The notes below the pieces were generated by a model, which worked only from the letters and a program-made list of their open reading frames with translations, was not told the origin of the DNA and ran no database searches. From positions 1 to 64,000 of the forward strand of contig JAVXNE010000007.1 in the NCBI GenBank assembly GCA_036645935.1: a stretch of 64,000 nt of DNA, given 5' to 3'. The position numbers were made by a program, and so were the translations under genes. How positions within the stretch are numbered: position 1 is the stretch's first letter; each line of letters starts with the position of its first letter. Shown here in pieces: positions 24,332 to 33,634 of the stretch. This DNA comes from JAUNBN01 sp036645935. GTDB taxonomy: Bacteria > Bacillota > Clostridia > Oscillospirales > Ruminococcaceae.

Positions 24332-25141
24332 CTACACCTGCTTTCCAAGCTCTTTTGCGCGTGCAACACACGCGCCATACGCCTCATTCACCGCGCGGTT
24401 AAACTCGAATTCATCCAGTTTTCCGAGCAGTGCGAGCGTCGTTCCGCCTTTTGAACATACCATTTTTTCAAGTTCATCCGCTGGTTTTCCTGAGCGAAAT
24501 ATCATCGCTGCCGCTCCCTCGAGCGTCTTCGCGAACATGTTGATTGAGCTGTCGTAATCAAGCCCCTCACGCTCGGCGCTCTCGGCAATCAGTCGTGCAA
24601 GACGGAAGAGAATGGCAACGCCGCTGCCCGCCACGGGTATCACCTCGTCGAATTTGTCGGGTGCTATTTCAAATATATCTCCTGAACTGCGAAAAATCTC
24701 ACAAACGAAATCATAATCTGCGTCCGATATTTCCTTTGGCCGGGATATCGCGGTTGCGCCGCAGCCCACAAGCAGTGGGGTATTCGGCATCGTTCGCACA
24801 ATTTTGACGTCTTTTTTTGCCATTTTCAGCAGTCTCTCAACCGAGACGCCCGCCGCAATCGACACCACAATCTGTCCGTTGCGAAGCATATCGTTAAACT
24901 CGCCAAACGCGGCTTCGAGCTGTTGCGGCTTGACGCACAAAAAGAGGTAATCCGCGCTTTGCGCGACCTCTCTGGAATCGTCACAGGCACGGACGCCTGC
25001 GAATGAGGTGATCTTTTCTCTCGTCGGGTTATATGCTATCAGCTCGCAGCGCTGCGCAAGCTTCGCACCTAATATCCCTCCGGCCACCGCTCGCGCCATG
25101 TTGCCGAAGCCGATGAAACCTATCGTTTTTATGTCACCCAT
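24332..25141 (-). CDS. proC: Pyrroline-5-carboxylate reductase
   Basis: The 269-residue protein opens with the NAD(P)-binding IGFIGFGNMARAVAGG motif and has PNTPLLVGCGATAI plus the C-terminal KGGTTLALLG segment typical of ProC. It catalyses the last step of proline synthesis, reducing 1-pyrroline-5-carboxylate with NAD(P)H in the cytoplasm. The length matches the family. proB and proA, which make its substrate precursor, lie about 4 kb away in another operon. proC is first in an operon with the barnase-like and barstar genes, with only three bases to the next start. Confidence 0.95.
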   Translation of the reverse strand: MGDIKTIGFIGFGNMARAVAGGILGAKLAQRCELIAYNPTREKITSFAGVRACDDSREVAQSADYLFLCVKPQQLEAAFGEFNDMLRNGQIVVSIAAGVSVERLLKMAKKDVKIVRTMPNTPLLVGCGATAISRPKEISDADYDFVCEIFRSSGDIFEIAPDKFDEVIPVAGSGVAILFRLARLIAESAEREGLDYDSSINMFAKTLEGAAAMIFRSGKPADELEKMVCSKGGTTLALLGKLDEFEFNRAVNEAYGACVARAKELGKQV

Positions 25142-25175
25142 TATCGCTCTCTCTTTTCGTTGTTTTGTTGTTTTT

Positions 25176-25204
25176 ATTGTACCATAAAAAGGCGTAGATG
25201 AGAA
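25176..25204 (-). promoter_or_regulatory. Candidate promoter of the proC-barnase-barstar operon
   Basis: On the minus strand TACAAT (25181-25176) lies 17 bases after a weak TTCTCA (25204-25199), about 35 bases before the proC start. Confidence 0.4.
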
Positions 25205-25382
25205 AATTTGCGATTGGGTATTTTAAAAGAATTTATTTAAAAAGAAGCTTTAGCAATACAAGCAATGCGCTGGCAAAAGATTCTTTGCCTTGCATGGAGC
25301 GACAGCTTTTCCCGTTTTCCTCACTGCGATAAAAAGACTGTTTCACTATCATGATTTGCACACAATATCAGATGTGCCGCGA

Positions 25383-25410
25383 TTGCGTTTTCAGCCGAAG
25401 TATGTAATAA
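25383..25410 (+). promoter_or_regulatory. Candidate promoter of the DUF4956-CotH-VTC operon
   Basis: TTGCGT (25383-25388) and TAATAA (25405-25410) are 16 bases apart. A leader of about 60 bases and an AAAGGAG ribosome site precede the first gene. Confidence 0.5.
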
Positions 25411-25476
25411 TATCTGCGTAAAGACGGAAGTTCCGCAAGTCTTGCGTATCTTCGTTTAAAGCACAAAGGAGCGAAA

Positions 25477-26130
25477 ATGAATAAACAGGAAATCTTCAGC
25501 TATCTCACAAATAACATCAGCGGTTACACTGTCGGAGAGATGCTTTTCAACATCGCCGTGATTTTTGTCATCACGCTGTTTATATACGGCATTTATGTCG
25601 CGACAACCAAACGCGTGAATCTCTACTCCAATTTTGGAGTTGTGATTGTGCTCACCTCGGTCGTGACCGGCGTTATCATGATGGTGATTCAGAGCAACCT
25701 CGCTCTCTCTCTGGGCATGGTTGGCGCCCTGTCGATAATCCGCTTTCGCAGCGCGATTAAAGACCCCATTGACACCACCTATATCTTTTGGGCGGTCGCT
25801 GTGGGTCTCGCGGCGGGAACCGGAAATCACCTGCTCGCGGTGATTTCCAGCATCGTTATTGGCGCGTTCGTGCTCATTTTTAACTTTGCGACAAAATCGC
25901 GCACGCGCGAACTGATGATCGTGCGCGGCGGTAAACTCGACATAGCAACTGTCAGTGCCGCCCTCGACTCCGCAAAGATTGCATACAATGTGAAGTCAAA
26001 GAGCTGTTCCTCTGACTTCTGTGAGTATATCTATGAGCTCAACGCCCATTCGACGGATGAGCTGCTTTCCACAATCACATCTTTAGACAATGTCGATTCG
26101 GTCAACATTGTGAACGGTGTAAATGCGTAG
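25477..26130 (+). CDS. DUF4956 membrane protein
   Basis: The 217-residue protein has three to four N-terminal helices (about 18-145) around the family hallmark LSIIRFRSAIKDPIDTTYIFWAV, and a soluble C-terminal domain of about 70 residues. DUF4956 proteins are regularly encoded with CotH-like kinases and VTC-domain proteins, as here, but their biochemical role is not established. The stop overlaps the CotH start by eight bases, so the genes are translationally coupled. A channel or scaffold for polyphosphate or surface phosphorylation has been imagined for such clusters; that is inference. Confidence 0.88.
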   Translation: MNKQEIFSYLTNNISGYTVGEMLFNIAVIFVITLFIYGIYVATTKRVNLYSNFGVVIVLTSVVTGVIMMVIQSNLALSLGMVGALSIIRFRSAIKDPIDTTYIFWAVAVGLAAGTGNHLLAVISSIVIGAFVLIFNFATKSRTRELMIVRGGKLDIATVSAALDSAKIAYNVKSKSCSSDFCEYIYELNAHSTDELLSTITSLDNVDSVNIVNGVNA

Positions 26131-27607
26131 GCCCACTGCTGACAACAAAAGAAAGCTCTCCTATATATTGCTGGCGCTGTGTGCGGTTGCATCTGTCGGT
26201 CTTTTTGTGTTTATCCCGAATTTTTTGAACTGTGATATCGGATTTGCGAACGACAAGCTGCGCGCCGAGATTCCGCGAAGTGAGCGGTCCGATTACATGC
26301 AGGAGTTTTCCAACGATCTGCCGTTGCTCTATCTCTCTGTTGAGGACATAAATTTGCTCTACCCACACTGGGACGCGTTGCCGGACGGCTCGGGCGGAGC
26401 ACTGCCTCCACGGGAGATCACCATAGCGACGATGTATCTCTTCGACAGCGAAAACAACACTCTAAACGACGTCCCCGCACAGCGATTTGAAAATGTCTGG
26501 ATGCGGCTGCGCGGACGCACCTCATCATATACTCAGCACAAGAACCCCTTTGCGCTCGAGTTGCATCAACAGAGCGGCAAAATAATGAAACAGCCTATTC
26601 TCTCGCTTCCTCCCGAATCGGATTTTGTCCTGTATGCCCCTTTCAACGATCGCTCGATGATACGCAACTATCTCGCATACACTTTGGGCGGCGAGTTGCT
26701 GAATTACTCCCCTCGATGTGAGTTTGTCGAGATCTTCGTAAATCAAAAAGACGATCCGATAAGCCGCGACGACTACAAAGGCGTCTATCTTCTCACGGAA
26801 AAGATAAAAAAGGGCAAGAACCGCATTGACGTCGGAAAATTTCACATTGCGCTCGACCCCAACCGTCAGTTTGAGGAGGGCGGCGGATTCATCGTCAAGC
26901 AGGATCATTTTGAACCGGGTTTCGACAAGGCTTACCTGCTCATGCCCACCCCCAGCGGCGAAACGTTTCAGATAAAGTATCCGAAACTCGGTGAGCTGAC
27001 ATACGCGCAGGCCGAGGCCATCAAGTCCGAGTTGGATTTTTTTGACGACATCATCGTCAATGGAACAGATGAACAGCTTGAAAAATACCTCGACGTCGAT
27101 TCTTTCGTTGACATGCTGTTACTCAACGAATATCTCAAAAATTCCGAGGGAATGATTTATTCCGCATATTATTACCGCACGAAGGGCGGCAAGCTTATCT
27201 GCGGCCCACCGTGGGATTTTGATATCGGTATCGGAAACGTTGACTACAACCCTGAGTTCTCAAACTCCGAGGGCATGAACACCCTAACACTTGAAACCTC
27301 CGCGCGTCTGCTCGCCCACCCCGCATTTAAAACAAGATTGATAGAGCGTTGGCGCGAGCTGCGGTCCGGCGGCGGGACTTTTTCCGAGTCGCACGTCGAC
27401 GAGGTAATCGACAGCGTCAACGCCAAACTCAAATACGCATCGCTTCGCAATGACGCCGCATATCCCGAGCTTTACGACGGCTCATTTGATGTCTTCGGCA
27501 ACAGCCCGAGTTTTCACCCTAAAAGCTCACTTGAAGACCGCGAGATGATAAGAGAGTTTTTGAAACTGCGTGGGAGGTGGCTCGATGAAAATATTCCGAG
27601 ACTGTAA
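26123..27607 (+). CDS. CotH-family protein kinase-like protein
   Basis: The 494-residue protein has one N-terminal membrane helix (about 8-32; LALCAVASVGLFVFIPNF), so the catalytic part faces outward. CotH hallmarks are YKGVYLLTEKIKKGKNRID in the middle and NEYLKNSEGMIYSAYYY followed by GKLICGPPWDFDIGIGN, where the DFD aspartates bind metal. CotH enzymes are atypical kinases that phosphorylate spore-coat proteins in Bacillus, and related proteins occur on surfaces of many bacteria. Its membrane anchor and partners (DUF4956, VTC) suggest an envelope role rather than a coat-only role. The end overlaps the VTC gene. Confidence 0.9.
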   Translation: MRRPTADNKRKLSYILLALCAVASVGLFVFIPNFLNCDIGFANDKLRAEIPRSERSDYMQEFSNDLPLLYLSVEDINLLYPHWDALPDGSGGALPPREITIATMYLFDSENNTLNDVPAQRFENVWMRLRGRTSSYTQHKNPFALELHQQSGKIMKQPILSLPPESDFVLYAPFNDRSMIRNYLAYTLGGELLNYSPRCEFVEIFVNQKDDPISRDDYKGVYLLTEKIKKGKNRIDVGKFHIALDPNRQFEEGGGFIVKQDHFEPGFDKAYLLMPTPSGETFQIKYPKLGELTYAQAEAIKSELDFFDDIIVNGTDEQLEKYLDVDSFVDMLLLNEYLKNSEGMIYSAYYYRTKGGKLICGPPWDFDIGIGNVDYNPEFSNSEGMNTLTLETSARLLAHPAFKTRLIERWRELRSGGGTFSESHVDEVIDSVNAKLKYASLRNDAAYPELYDGSFDVFGNSPSFHPKSSLEDREMIREFLKLRGRWLDENIPRL

Positions 27608-28310
27608 CTCTCCCGAGACCGAATCTGCATTTCGCCACGAAATAAAATACGGGGTCACTTCGTCTCGTGCGCTCTCTATCAAAGCGGCGCTCTCCCCGAT
27701 GTTGCTCTGTGACGCACACACAAACTCCGACGGCGGGTACCTTGTCAAGACGCTGTATTTTGACACGCCCGATCGCTCTGATTACTGTGACAAAGAACTG
27801 GGAGCAAATGTGCGCCAAAAACTGAGACTGCGCACTTACGGCAACAGCAGCGAGATATTCCGGCTTGAGATGAAGCGCAAGGAAAACGATGTCAGTGCAA
27901 AATATTCCTGTCTGCTAGACGCGCGCGACGCGCGCGCACTCGCATCCGGTGACTATTCCTCTCTTCGCGAATCCGCCGAGTCCAATGCAGATATGTTATA
28001 TGCCTTTTTGACCATGCGCGGCTATCGTCCGCTCGCCGTTGTGACATATTATCGCTATGCATATCATGCAGCCGACAGAGGCTTTCGCATGACATTTGAC
28101 ACCGAACTGCGCTATGATTCCGACCCCTGCGGCCTGTTTCGTCCGACCGCATTCACGGGGCTTGCCGGAGATAGCGCCGTCATCGAAGTGAAATACGGTG
28201 ATTTTCTGCCCGAATGGATAACAAGAGAACTGCTGCAAAGCGGTATCTCGGCGGGAGAATTCAGCAAATACGGCATATCGTGCGCTCGGATTTTCGATCT
28301 CTTGTTCTGA
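27585..28310 (+). CDS. VTC-domain protein, polyphosphate-polymerase fold
   Basis: The 241-residue protein is a VTC domain (triphosphate tunnel fold). It begins FRHEIKYGVTSSRALSI, and has SLYFDT-like VKTLYFDTPDRSDY, the basic strand QKLRLRTYG, LEMKRKEN and the C-terminal VIEVKYGDFLPEWI. Alternating Arg/Lys/Glu strands line the tunnel that in yeast Vtc4 makes polyphosphate from ATP. Bacterial versions next to CotH and DUF4956 are common, and their product is not firmly known. The ATG at 27585 follows GGGAGGTGG, which is embedded in the CotH 3' end. Confidence 0.9.
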   Translation: MKIFRDCNSPETESAFRHEIKYGVTSSRALSIKAALSPMLLCDAHTNSDGGYLVKTLYFDTPDRSDYCDKELGANVRQKLRLRTYGNSSEIFRLEMKRKENDVSAKYSCLLDARDARALASGDYSSLRESAESNADMLYAFLTMRGYRPLAVVTYYRYAYHAADRGFRMTFDTELRYDSDPCGLFRPTAFTGLAGDSAVIEVKYGDFLPEWITRELLQSGISAGEFSKYGISCARIFDLLF

Positions 28311-29323
28311 TATCATCACGGCAATTTAAAAATTGCCATACACGGTCAAAACAGCCGCAAAATGCTTTGGGTTTAAAAATCCTTCTTTGTCGTTCATTTT
28401 CTCAAAGCGAGTCTGCAGCAGCGCTATTGCAAAACATTAACACTATAATCGGCTTGATATCGAGATTTAAAACTTGTTCGCGGCGGGGTGCATTTGACAG
28501 GACTTTGCGAATATCCCGCAACGGTTCGCATGCCGCCTATCTTCTCAAGATTGCTCTTAACCGGCACTGATTTTTATAATGAAGCTGAATGAGAACCGCT
28601 CTTTTTGCACAGTGTTGCCCTGTTATTGGCAGCGGCAGATACGGGCGGTTTTGTGCTGTGTTAAGCAGATTAAACAAACTGGACATTAACAGCTGCAAAA
28701 CGAAGACATTTTTTGCGAGTTGCTCTTTTGCAGTCGATAAAAATTCGGACAATTTGCGACGACATTGGGCCGATTTGAAATGCCATTAAATTATAGATAT
28801 CTTCCTTGAATAATGATTGTTTTGCGAATTACATCATTATGTGCGAGGCGCACACGCCACAACCCTCAAAACCACAAGTTTCCGCATCCATCGCGCACAT
28901 TGCTTGCCGTCTGTATTTCAAAGACTCCTTTGCGGGATATTTTCACATCTTCAAGGGGTTGGATTGCAATTAATAAAAAATCTTTCAATTTGCAATTCTG
29001 AAAAGAGGTTGACATCAGCATCACAGCTGCGTTTTGATTGTTTGGCAGACAATAATCACAATGAAACAAGGGCCTCTTTTTTAATACAGTGAAAATTTCG
29101 GATCTGATCCGTCTGCCTTGATTCCCTTGAAATGCCGGGCATTGATAACAATTACAACTAAGAAAACGTTTTCTCTGCTGCTCAAAAGCGATTTCCTTCC
29201 GAATCTGTTTTTCCGCGGTCAAATAAAAAAGCGTTCCCCTCCGCCAGGAATACTTGTGCTTCTTCGCGGCAGGAAACGACTTTTCTGTGCCAAAATAATT
29301 CAGCGGTTTCGGCAAACGCCTTG
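28311..29323. other. One-kilobase stretch without a recognised gene
   Basis: No frame here has both a ribosome site and recognisable coding character. The only clear structure is a perfect hairpin GGCAATTT-AA-AAATTGCC at 28320-28337, just after the VTC stop, without a T tract; it may end the operon weakly. The remainder is mixed AT-rich and pyrimidine-rich sequence, similar in texture to the gaps at 9802-10455 and 11265-11660. Confidence 0.4.
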
Positions 29324-30568
29324 CTATCTCACCTGTCCTGCACCTCTGATTTTGTATTTGTACGACACAATCTCGCGAAGACCCAGCGGGCCGCGCGCAT
29401 GCAGCTTTTGCGTGGAAATGCCAATCTCCGCTCCCAGGCCAAACACCCCTCCGTCGGTAAAGCGTGTTGATGCGTTGTGGTATACGGCAGCGGCGTCGAC
29501 GCGATTTAAAAAATCCTCTGCCGTCGCGGGATTGTCGGTGACTATCGCCTCGCTGTGCATCGTGCTGTATTTCAAAATGTGTTCGATTGCGGCCTCTTCG
29601 GAATCGACGACACGGCAAGCTAAAATATAGTCGTTGTACTCATGTCCCCAGTCACTGTCACACGCAGAAGTGCAGTCGGGCAGAATTTGTTTCGTTCTCG
29701 CGTCGCCGCGTATCTCAACGCCGCTTTTGTCGAGCAGCGCTTTTGCCATCGGGAGAAATTGCTTCGCGACATCGCGGTGCACAAGCGCGCACTCACACGC
29801 GTTGCACACTGATGGGCGCGACGTCTTTGCGTTGTAAAGTATCTGCGCTCCCATCTCGAGATTAGCGTCCTTGTCAATGTATACGTGACATACGCCGGCA
29901 CCCGTTTCGATTACGGGAACGCTCGCGTTCTCCACAACCGATCTTATCAACCCCGCACCTCCGCGCGGAATGAGAAGATCGACATACCCGTTCAGCCGCA
30001 TAAGCTCGAATGCACCCTCCCTTGAGGTGTCTTCAACGAGCTGGACACAGTCGCGCGGCAGCTCCGCTGCAAAGAGCGCTCCGCGTATGGCATCACAAAT
30101 GGCAGTCGTTGAGCAAATCGCCTCTTTGCCTCCCCGCAGTATCACGGCGTTGCCGCTTTTAAGACAGAGCGCCGCGGAATCAGCGGCGACGTTGGGGCGC
30201 GATTCAAAAATGACGGCGATCACACCGATTGGGACCGTGAGCTTTTCAATCAAAAGCCCGTTGTCGGTTTCAGAGCGCGAGAGCACAATTCCAACAGGAT
30301 CTTCAAGCCCGACGATATCACGAACGCTCTCAACGATACCGTCTATGCGGGCGTTCGTGAGCGCAAGCCGATCGATGAACGCGTCGGTCATGCCCCATTT
30401 TTTTGCATTTTCAATATCTCTTGCATTCGCTGCAAGTATTTTCGCACGTGCTTCGTCCAGAGCACTTGCAGAAAGCATCAAGGCTCTGTTCTTTTGTTCT
30501 GTGTTTGCGAGTGCAAGCGCCCGCGACGCTGACTTTGCTCTCTCTCCCGTTTCTGTCATTCCACTCAC
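29324..30568 (-). CDS. proA: Glutamate-5-semialdehyde dehydrogenase (gamma-glutamyl phosphate reductase)
   Basis: The 414-residue protein has the ProA pattern: IFESRPNVAADSAALCLKSGNA, the glycine-rich PRGGAGLI segment and the catalytic Cys in SVCNACECALV, followed by HTDGGVFGLGAEIGIS-type sequence (here FTDGGVFGLGAEIG). It reduces gamma-glutamyl phosphate to glutamate semialdehyde with NADPH, the second step of proline synthesis. It overlaps proB by four bases and ends the long operon that begins with the NlpC/P60 gene. Full length for the family. Confidence 0.96.
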   Translation of the reverse strand: MSGMTETGERAKSASRALALANTEQKNRALMLSASALDEARAKILAANARDIENAKKWGMTDAFIDRLALTNARIDGIVESVRDIVGLEDPVGIVLSRSETDNGLLIEKLTVPIGVIAVIFESRPNVAADSAALCLKSGNAVILRGGKEAICSTTAICDAIRGALFAAELPRDCVQLVEDTSREGAFELMRLNGYVDLLIPRGGAGLIRSVVENASVPVIETGAGVCHVYIDKDANLEMGAQILYNAKTSRPSVCNACECALVHRDVAKQFLPMAKALLDKSGVEIRGDARTKQILPDCTSACDSDWGHEYNDYILACRVVDSEEAAIEHILKYSTMHSEAIVTDNPATAEDFLNRVDAAAVYHNASTRFTDGGVFGLGAEIGISTQKLHARGPLGLREIVSYKYKIRGAGQVR

Positions 30569-31347
30569 TGTTCCACCGCCTTAAAAAGAGTGCCCACGAC
30601 CTCTCCGTCCATCAATCTATATATGTTGTCGGTCGGGGTTGCATTCATCACCACGACGTCAATACCGCACTCCGTTGCAACGCGCGCCGCCGCGATTTTT
30701 GTCGCCATACCGCCCGTGCCGAGCGAGGAACGCGACCCTCCTGCGATGCGTTCGATCTCAGTTGTGATCTCATCCACACGGCTCACAAGCACCGCACCGG
30801 GATGTGAGGGGTCTCTGTCATAGAGTCCGTCGATGTCGGTCAATATCACGAGCATATCCGCGCCGATGAGCTTTGCGACGCTCGCTGAAAGCATGTCGTT
30901 GTCTCCATACACTATCTCGTTGACAGCGACGCTATCGTTCTCGTTGATTATCGGGATCGCCCCGTATTCAAACAACTTTTCAAACGTATTAGTGAGGTTG
31001 TGCCTGCGCTCTGAATCCTCAACATCATCTTTTGTTATGAGCAGCTGCCCGACAGTATAGTCGTATTCGCTGAACATCTTGTCGTACATAAACATCAGTT
31101 CACACTGCCCCGCCGCAGCCGCAGCCTGCCTACCTGGAGTATCTGTTGGGCGCTCGGCCAGTCCGAGCTTGCCAACGCCGACTCCGATTGCACCCGAAGT
31201 TACGAGCGCGACGGCAAGACCGGCATTCATAAGATCGGACAACGCGCGCACGAGCTCCCCCATGCGCTTTATATTTGTCTTTCCCGTCTTGTGTGTGAGC
31301 GTCGAGGTTCCAACCTTGAACACGACGCGTTTTCTTGAATCAGTCAA
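30565..31347 (-). CDS. proB: Glutamate 5-kinase lacking the PUA domain
   Basis: This 260-residue amino-acid-kinase-family protein starts VVFKVGTSTLTH and has SGAIGVGVGKLGL, NENDSVAVNEI and a DIDGLYDRDP motif. It ends VVGTLFKAVEQ without the about 100-residue PUA domain found in E. coli ProB. PUA-less forms exist in several Gram-positives. The TTG at 31347 (LTDSRKR) is preferred because AAAGGAAA lies upstream, and the start overlaps the previous gene's stop by eight bases. A start at 31404 would lie within the upstream gene and add a basic, non-family tail. Confidence 0.93.
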   Translation of the reverse strand: MTDSRKRVVFKVGTSTLTHKTGKTNIKRMGELVRALSDLMNAGLAVALVTSGAIGVGVGKLGLAERPTDTPGRQAAAAAGQCELMFMYDKMFSEYDYTVGQLLITKDDVEDSERRHNLTNTFEKLFEYGAIPIINENDSVAVNEIVYGDNDMLSASVAKLIGADMLVILTDIDGLYDRDPSHPGAVLVSRVDEITTEIERIAGGSRSSLGTGGMATKIAAARVATECGIDVVVMNATPTDNIYRLMDGEVVGTLFKAVEQ

Positions 31348-33634
31348 TTTCTGCGATTTCCTTTTCTTTCGCCGGAGCGTTTTTCTTTTTTTCTCTGATA
31401 CCAATATACATTATCCCCGCCGCAGTCGCAAGTGAGACAATCTCCGCGACATGCCACAGCGTCCGTCCGACATACCGCACTTCGATCTCTCCCGAATAAC
31501 CTGCCGGCACTACGGCGCAAAGTACGGCTTTATCCCCGCTCTCAAGTGCAAATCGGCTTCCGGTTTTTGCATCGCGAGCCTCATATCCGGGATAGCACAG
31601 CAGAGAGACATCGACATTTTGCTCTGTTTTTGTCGGATTTGTCACTTTCAAACACACGTTCCCCCGCTCCCGTTTGAACGACTTAAGCTCGACATCATCG
31701 TTCACGGGATAGTAACCATTGAGATCGGTAAATCCGCTGTCCTGCGGCAGATATTCGCCCGAAACTATGCTAAGAGTTGAAACTCCGTAGGTGTCGTATG
31801 CCTCAAAGGAGTGGTTGTAGCCCTTCATGAACACGCCCGTTTGCAGCGCTGCCGCAAACACGAGCACCGCTGCAAATATCCGCCTTGCAATCGGGATTTC
31901 GAGTCTTGCCGCGGCGGCACCCGAACACAGAGCAAGCAACACCGACGCAATGCTCAACGATCGCCACGGAAACTGCATTGACGTTATTATCGCCGCCGCT
32001 CCCGGTCCCAAATCACTGAGTGCGTCCCACGGAAAATATAATGTCGAAGCGAAAATCGCAGCTAGCGCACAGCAGAACGCTGTCGTGACAAACTTTGAGA
32101 AAGGCGCTTTGAAAAACCACTTTCGGAACATCGAAATGACGAATGCGATCGCTGCCAGCCCCACGACAATCCCGAGAGCGAGCGGCATCTCTCCCTCAAT
32201 ACCGGCGTCCGCCGGAAAACTCTCTCCCGAACAAATCCCGAGCGGAGCAAATATCTGTGACCAAAATGCGCCGAGTGTTTGAATTTTATAGCTCCACTCG
32301 TTCATCAGATATCGTCCGCGCATAGCGTCAAGCAGCGGTGCCAAAAACCATGCGTTGAGCGCGAGCATGAGCAGCGCGGTTTTTGCAAGCTCACAAAAGC
32401 GCTGTTTTTCCAGCACGCGTTTCATAAAAACGATGCAAAACACAATTGTAAGCGCACCGATAAACACACAACTGAGCATATGGGACTGCACCACACCGGA
32501 ATAGCCGATAAGGCCGTAAATCCAGCCTCGTTTAAACTCGCAAGAGGTAACGGGCTCGCACAGCATCGCATAGAGTCCGGCGAGAACGAGAGGCAAAAAC
32601 GCCATAGCAAGTGATTCGCCCAGCGCCCCACGCAAATAGACGTTTACAAAGCGATAGAGCGCAAAGGAATAGACCGCCGAGCCGACGGCCGCAGCATACC
32701 TGTTTTTCAACATTGCATTGAAACTTATGTAGGAGATTGCAACCGTCGCACAATTGAGCGCGAGCATGAGCACTTTGTATGTGAGTTGCAGCGGTACGCC
32801 TATAATGCGCAGCAGTGCCGCAGGGTATAGAAAAAGGTTTGGGTAAAACAGAGGGTCTGCATATCCGTAGTTGTTGAGGGCAAGCGTGTCGATTCTAACC
32901 GGGAATTGTCCGCCGAGTAAGCCCTCCTTAATGCCTTCTATCCGCATAAGATGAAAGCACAGATCCTGACCTTTACCTAAAAATAAGTTGCTTGCAAAAA
33001 GCGGCAGCGAACAGCAGAGCGCAACCGCTGAGAGCGCCACAAACACCACACGCGCCTCGCGATTGCCACTGCTAAGTCTTCCCCGTGTGAAACTCCAGAC
33101 AAGCATATTGAGCATCGCCAACACACCAAATAACATCACGGCGATCGTTAGCGATAGCGAGTTGTTGCTCGTTATCTCAACTCCACGCACAACAACCCTT
33201 CCCGCATGATACACACAACTTGCTGAAATCGTTGCTGTGGAATCCCAAACCCATACAGTAGTCTTGAACGGGAGGTCGCCCGCCGGCATTATCGACTGCG
33301 TGTCCGCCCACACCCCGAGCTGCGCGTTTTCCCGCTCAATTTGAAATGTATTTCCTGCAACGTTGCGCTCACAATCGAGCGATACTGTGTAAGATCCGCG
33401 CGGAAGGGTTATTTTGTGTGTTTTCACAAATTCCCCGAGATAGCCAAATGAATCGTTGATCATTCGCCCGCCGTCCTCAAAATTGCCGTGTAACGCTGTG
33501 AGTTCCCCTGCCGATATCTCGGCGCTGATTTTGGGCGCGAACACCGAAAACACCGTGAACAGCAATATGAATACAGCTTGCACCGCTATTGCGATAATCC
33601 ATTTTTTGCTTTCTCTGATTTTCTCTTTACTCAT
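31340..33634 (-). CDS. Large polytopic membrane protein, PTPS-related/GT-C-like, copy 2
   Basis: The 764-residue protein has an N-terminal helix, an outward beta-rich domain (about 35-155) and then at least ten membrane helices (160-610). A C-terminal soluble domain of about 130 residues and a final helix follow. The conserved block GKGQDLCFHLMRIEGIKEGLLGG...FPVRI with LNNYGYADPLFYPNLFLYPAALL resembles the so-called 6-pyruvoyl-tetrahydropterin-synthase-related membrane proteins, which look like GT-C sugar transferases. It is a paralogue of the gene just upstream and shares one base with its stop (TAATG). A role in modifying a surface polymer is inference. Confidence 0.8.
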   Translation of the reverse strand: MSKEKIRESKKWIIAIAVQAVFILLFTVFSVFAPKISAEISAGELTALHGNFEDGGRMINDSFGYLGEFVKTHKITLPRGSYTVSLDCERNVAGNTFQIERENAQLGVWADTQSIMPAGDLPFKTTVWVWDSTATISASCVYHAGRVVVRGVEITSNNSLSLTIAVMLFGVLAMLNMLVWSFTRGRLSSGNREARVVFVALSAVALCCSLPLFASNLFLGKGQDLCFHLMRIEGIKEGLLGGQFPVRIDTLALNNYGYADPLFYPNLFLYPAALLRIIGVPLQLTYKVLMLALNCATVAISYISFNAMLKNRYAAAVGSAVYSFALYRFVNVYLRGALGESLAMAFLPLVLAGLYAMLCEPVTSCEFKRGWIYGLIGYSGVVQSHMLSCVFIGALTIVFCIVFMKRVLEKQRFCELAKTALLMLALNAWFLAPLLDAMRGRYLMNEWSYKIQTLGAFWSQIFAPLGICSGESFPADAGIEGEMPLALGIVVGLAAIAFVISMFRKWFFKAPFSKFVTTAFCCALAAIFASTLYFPWDALSDLGPGAAAIITSMQFPWRSLSIASVLLALCSGAAAARLEIPIARRIFAAVLVFAAALQTGVFMKGYNHSFEAYDTYGVSTLSIVSGEYLPQDSGFTDLNGYYPVNDDVELKSFKRERGNVCLKVTNPTKTEQNVDVSLLCYPGYEARDAKTGSRFALESGDKAVLCAVVPAGYSGEIEVRYVGRTLWHVAEIVSLATAAGIMYIGIREKKKNAPAKEKEIAEID

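Noticed and set aside
28311..29323. tRNA or other stable RNA gene in the one-kilobase gap
   Set aside because: No T-arm (GGTTCRANNC) or CCA context was found by eye; a tRNA/ncRNA scan would settle it.
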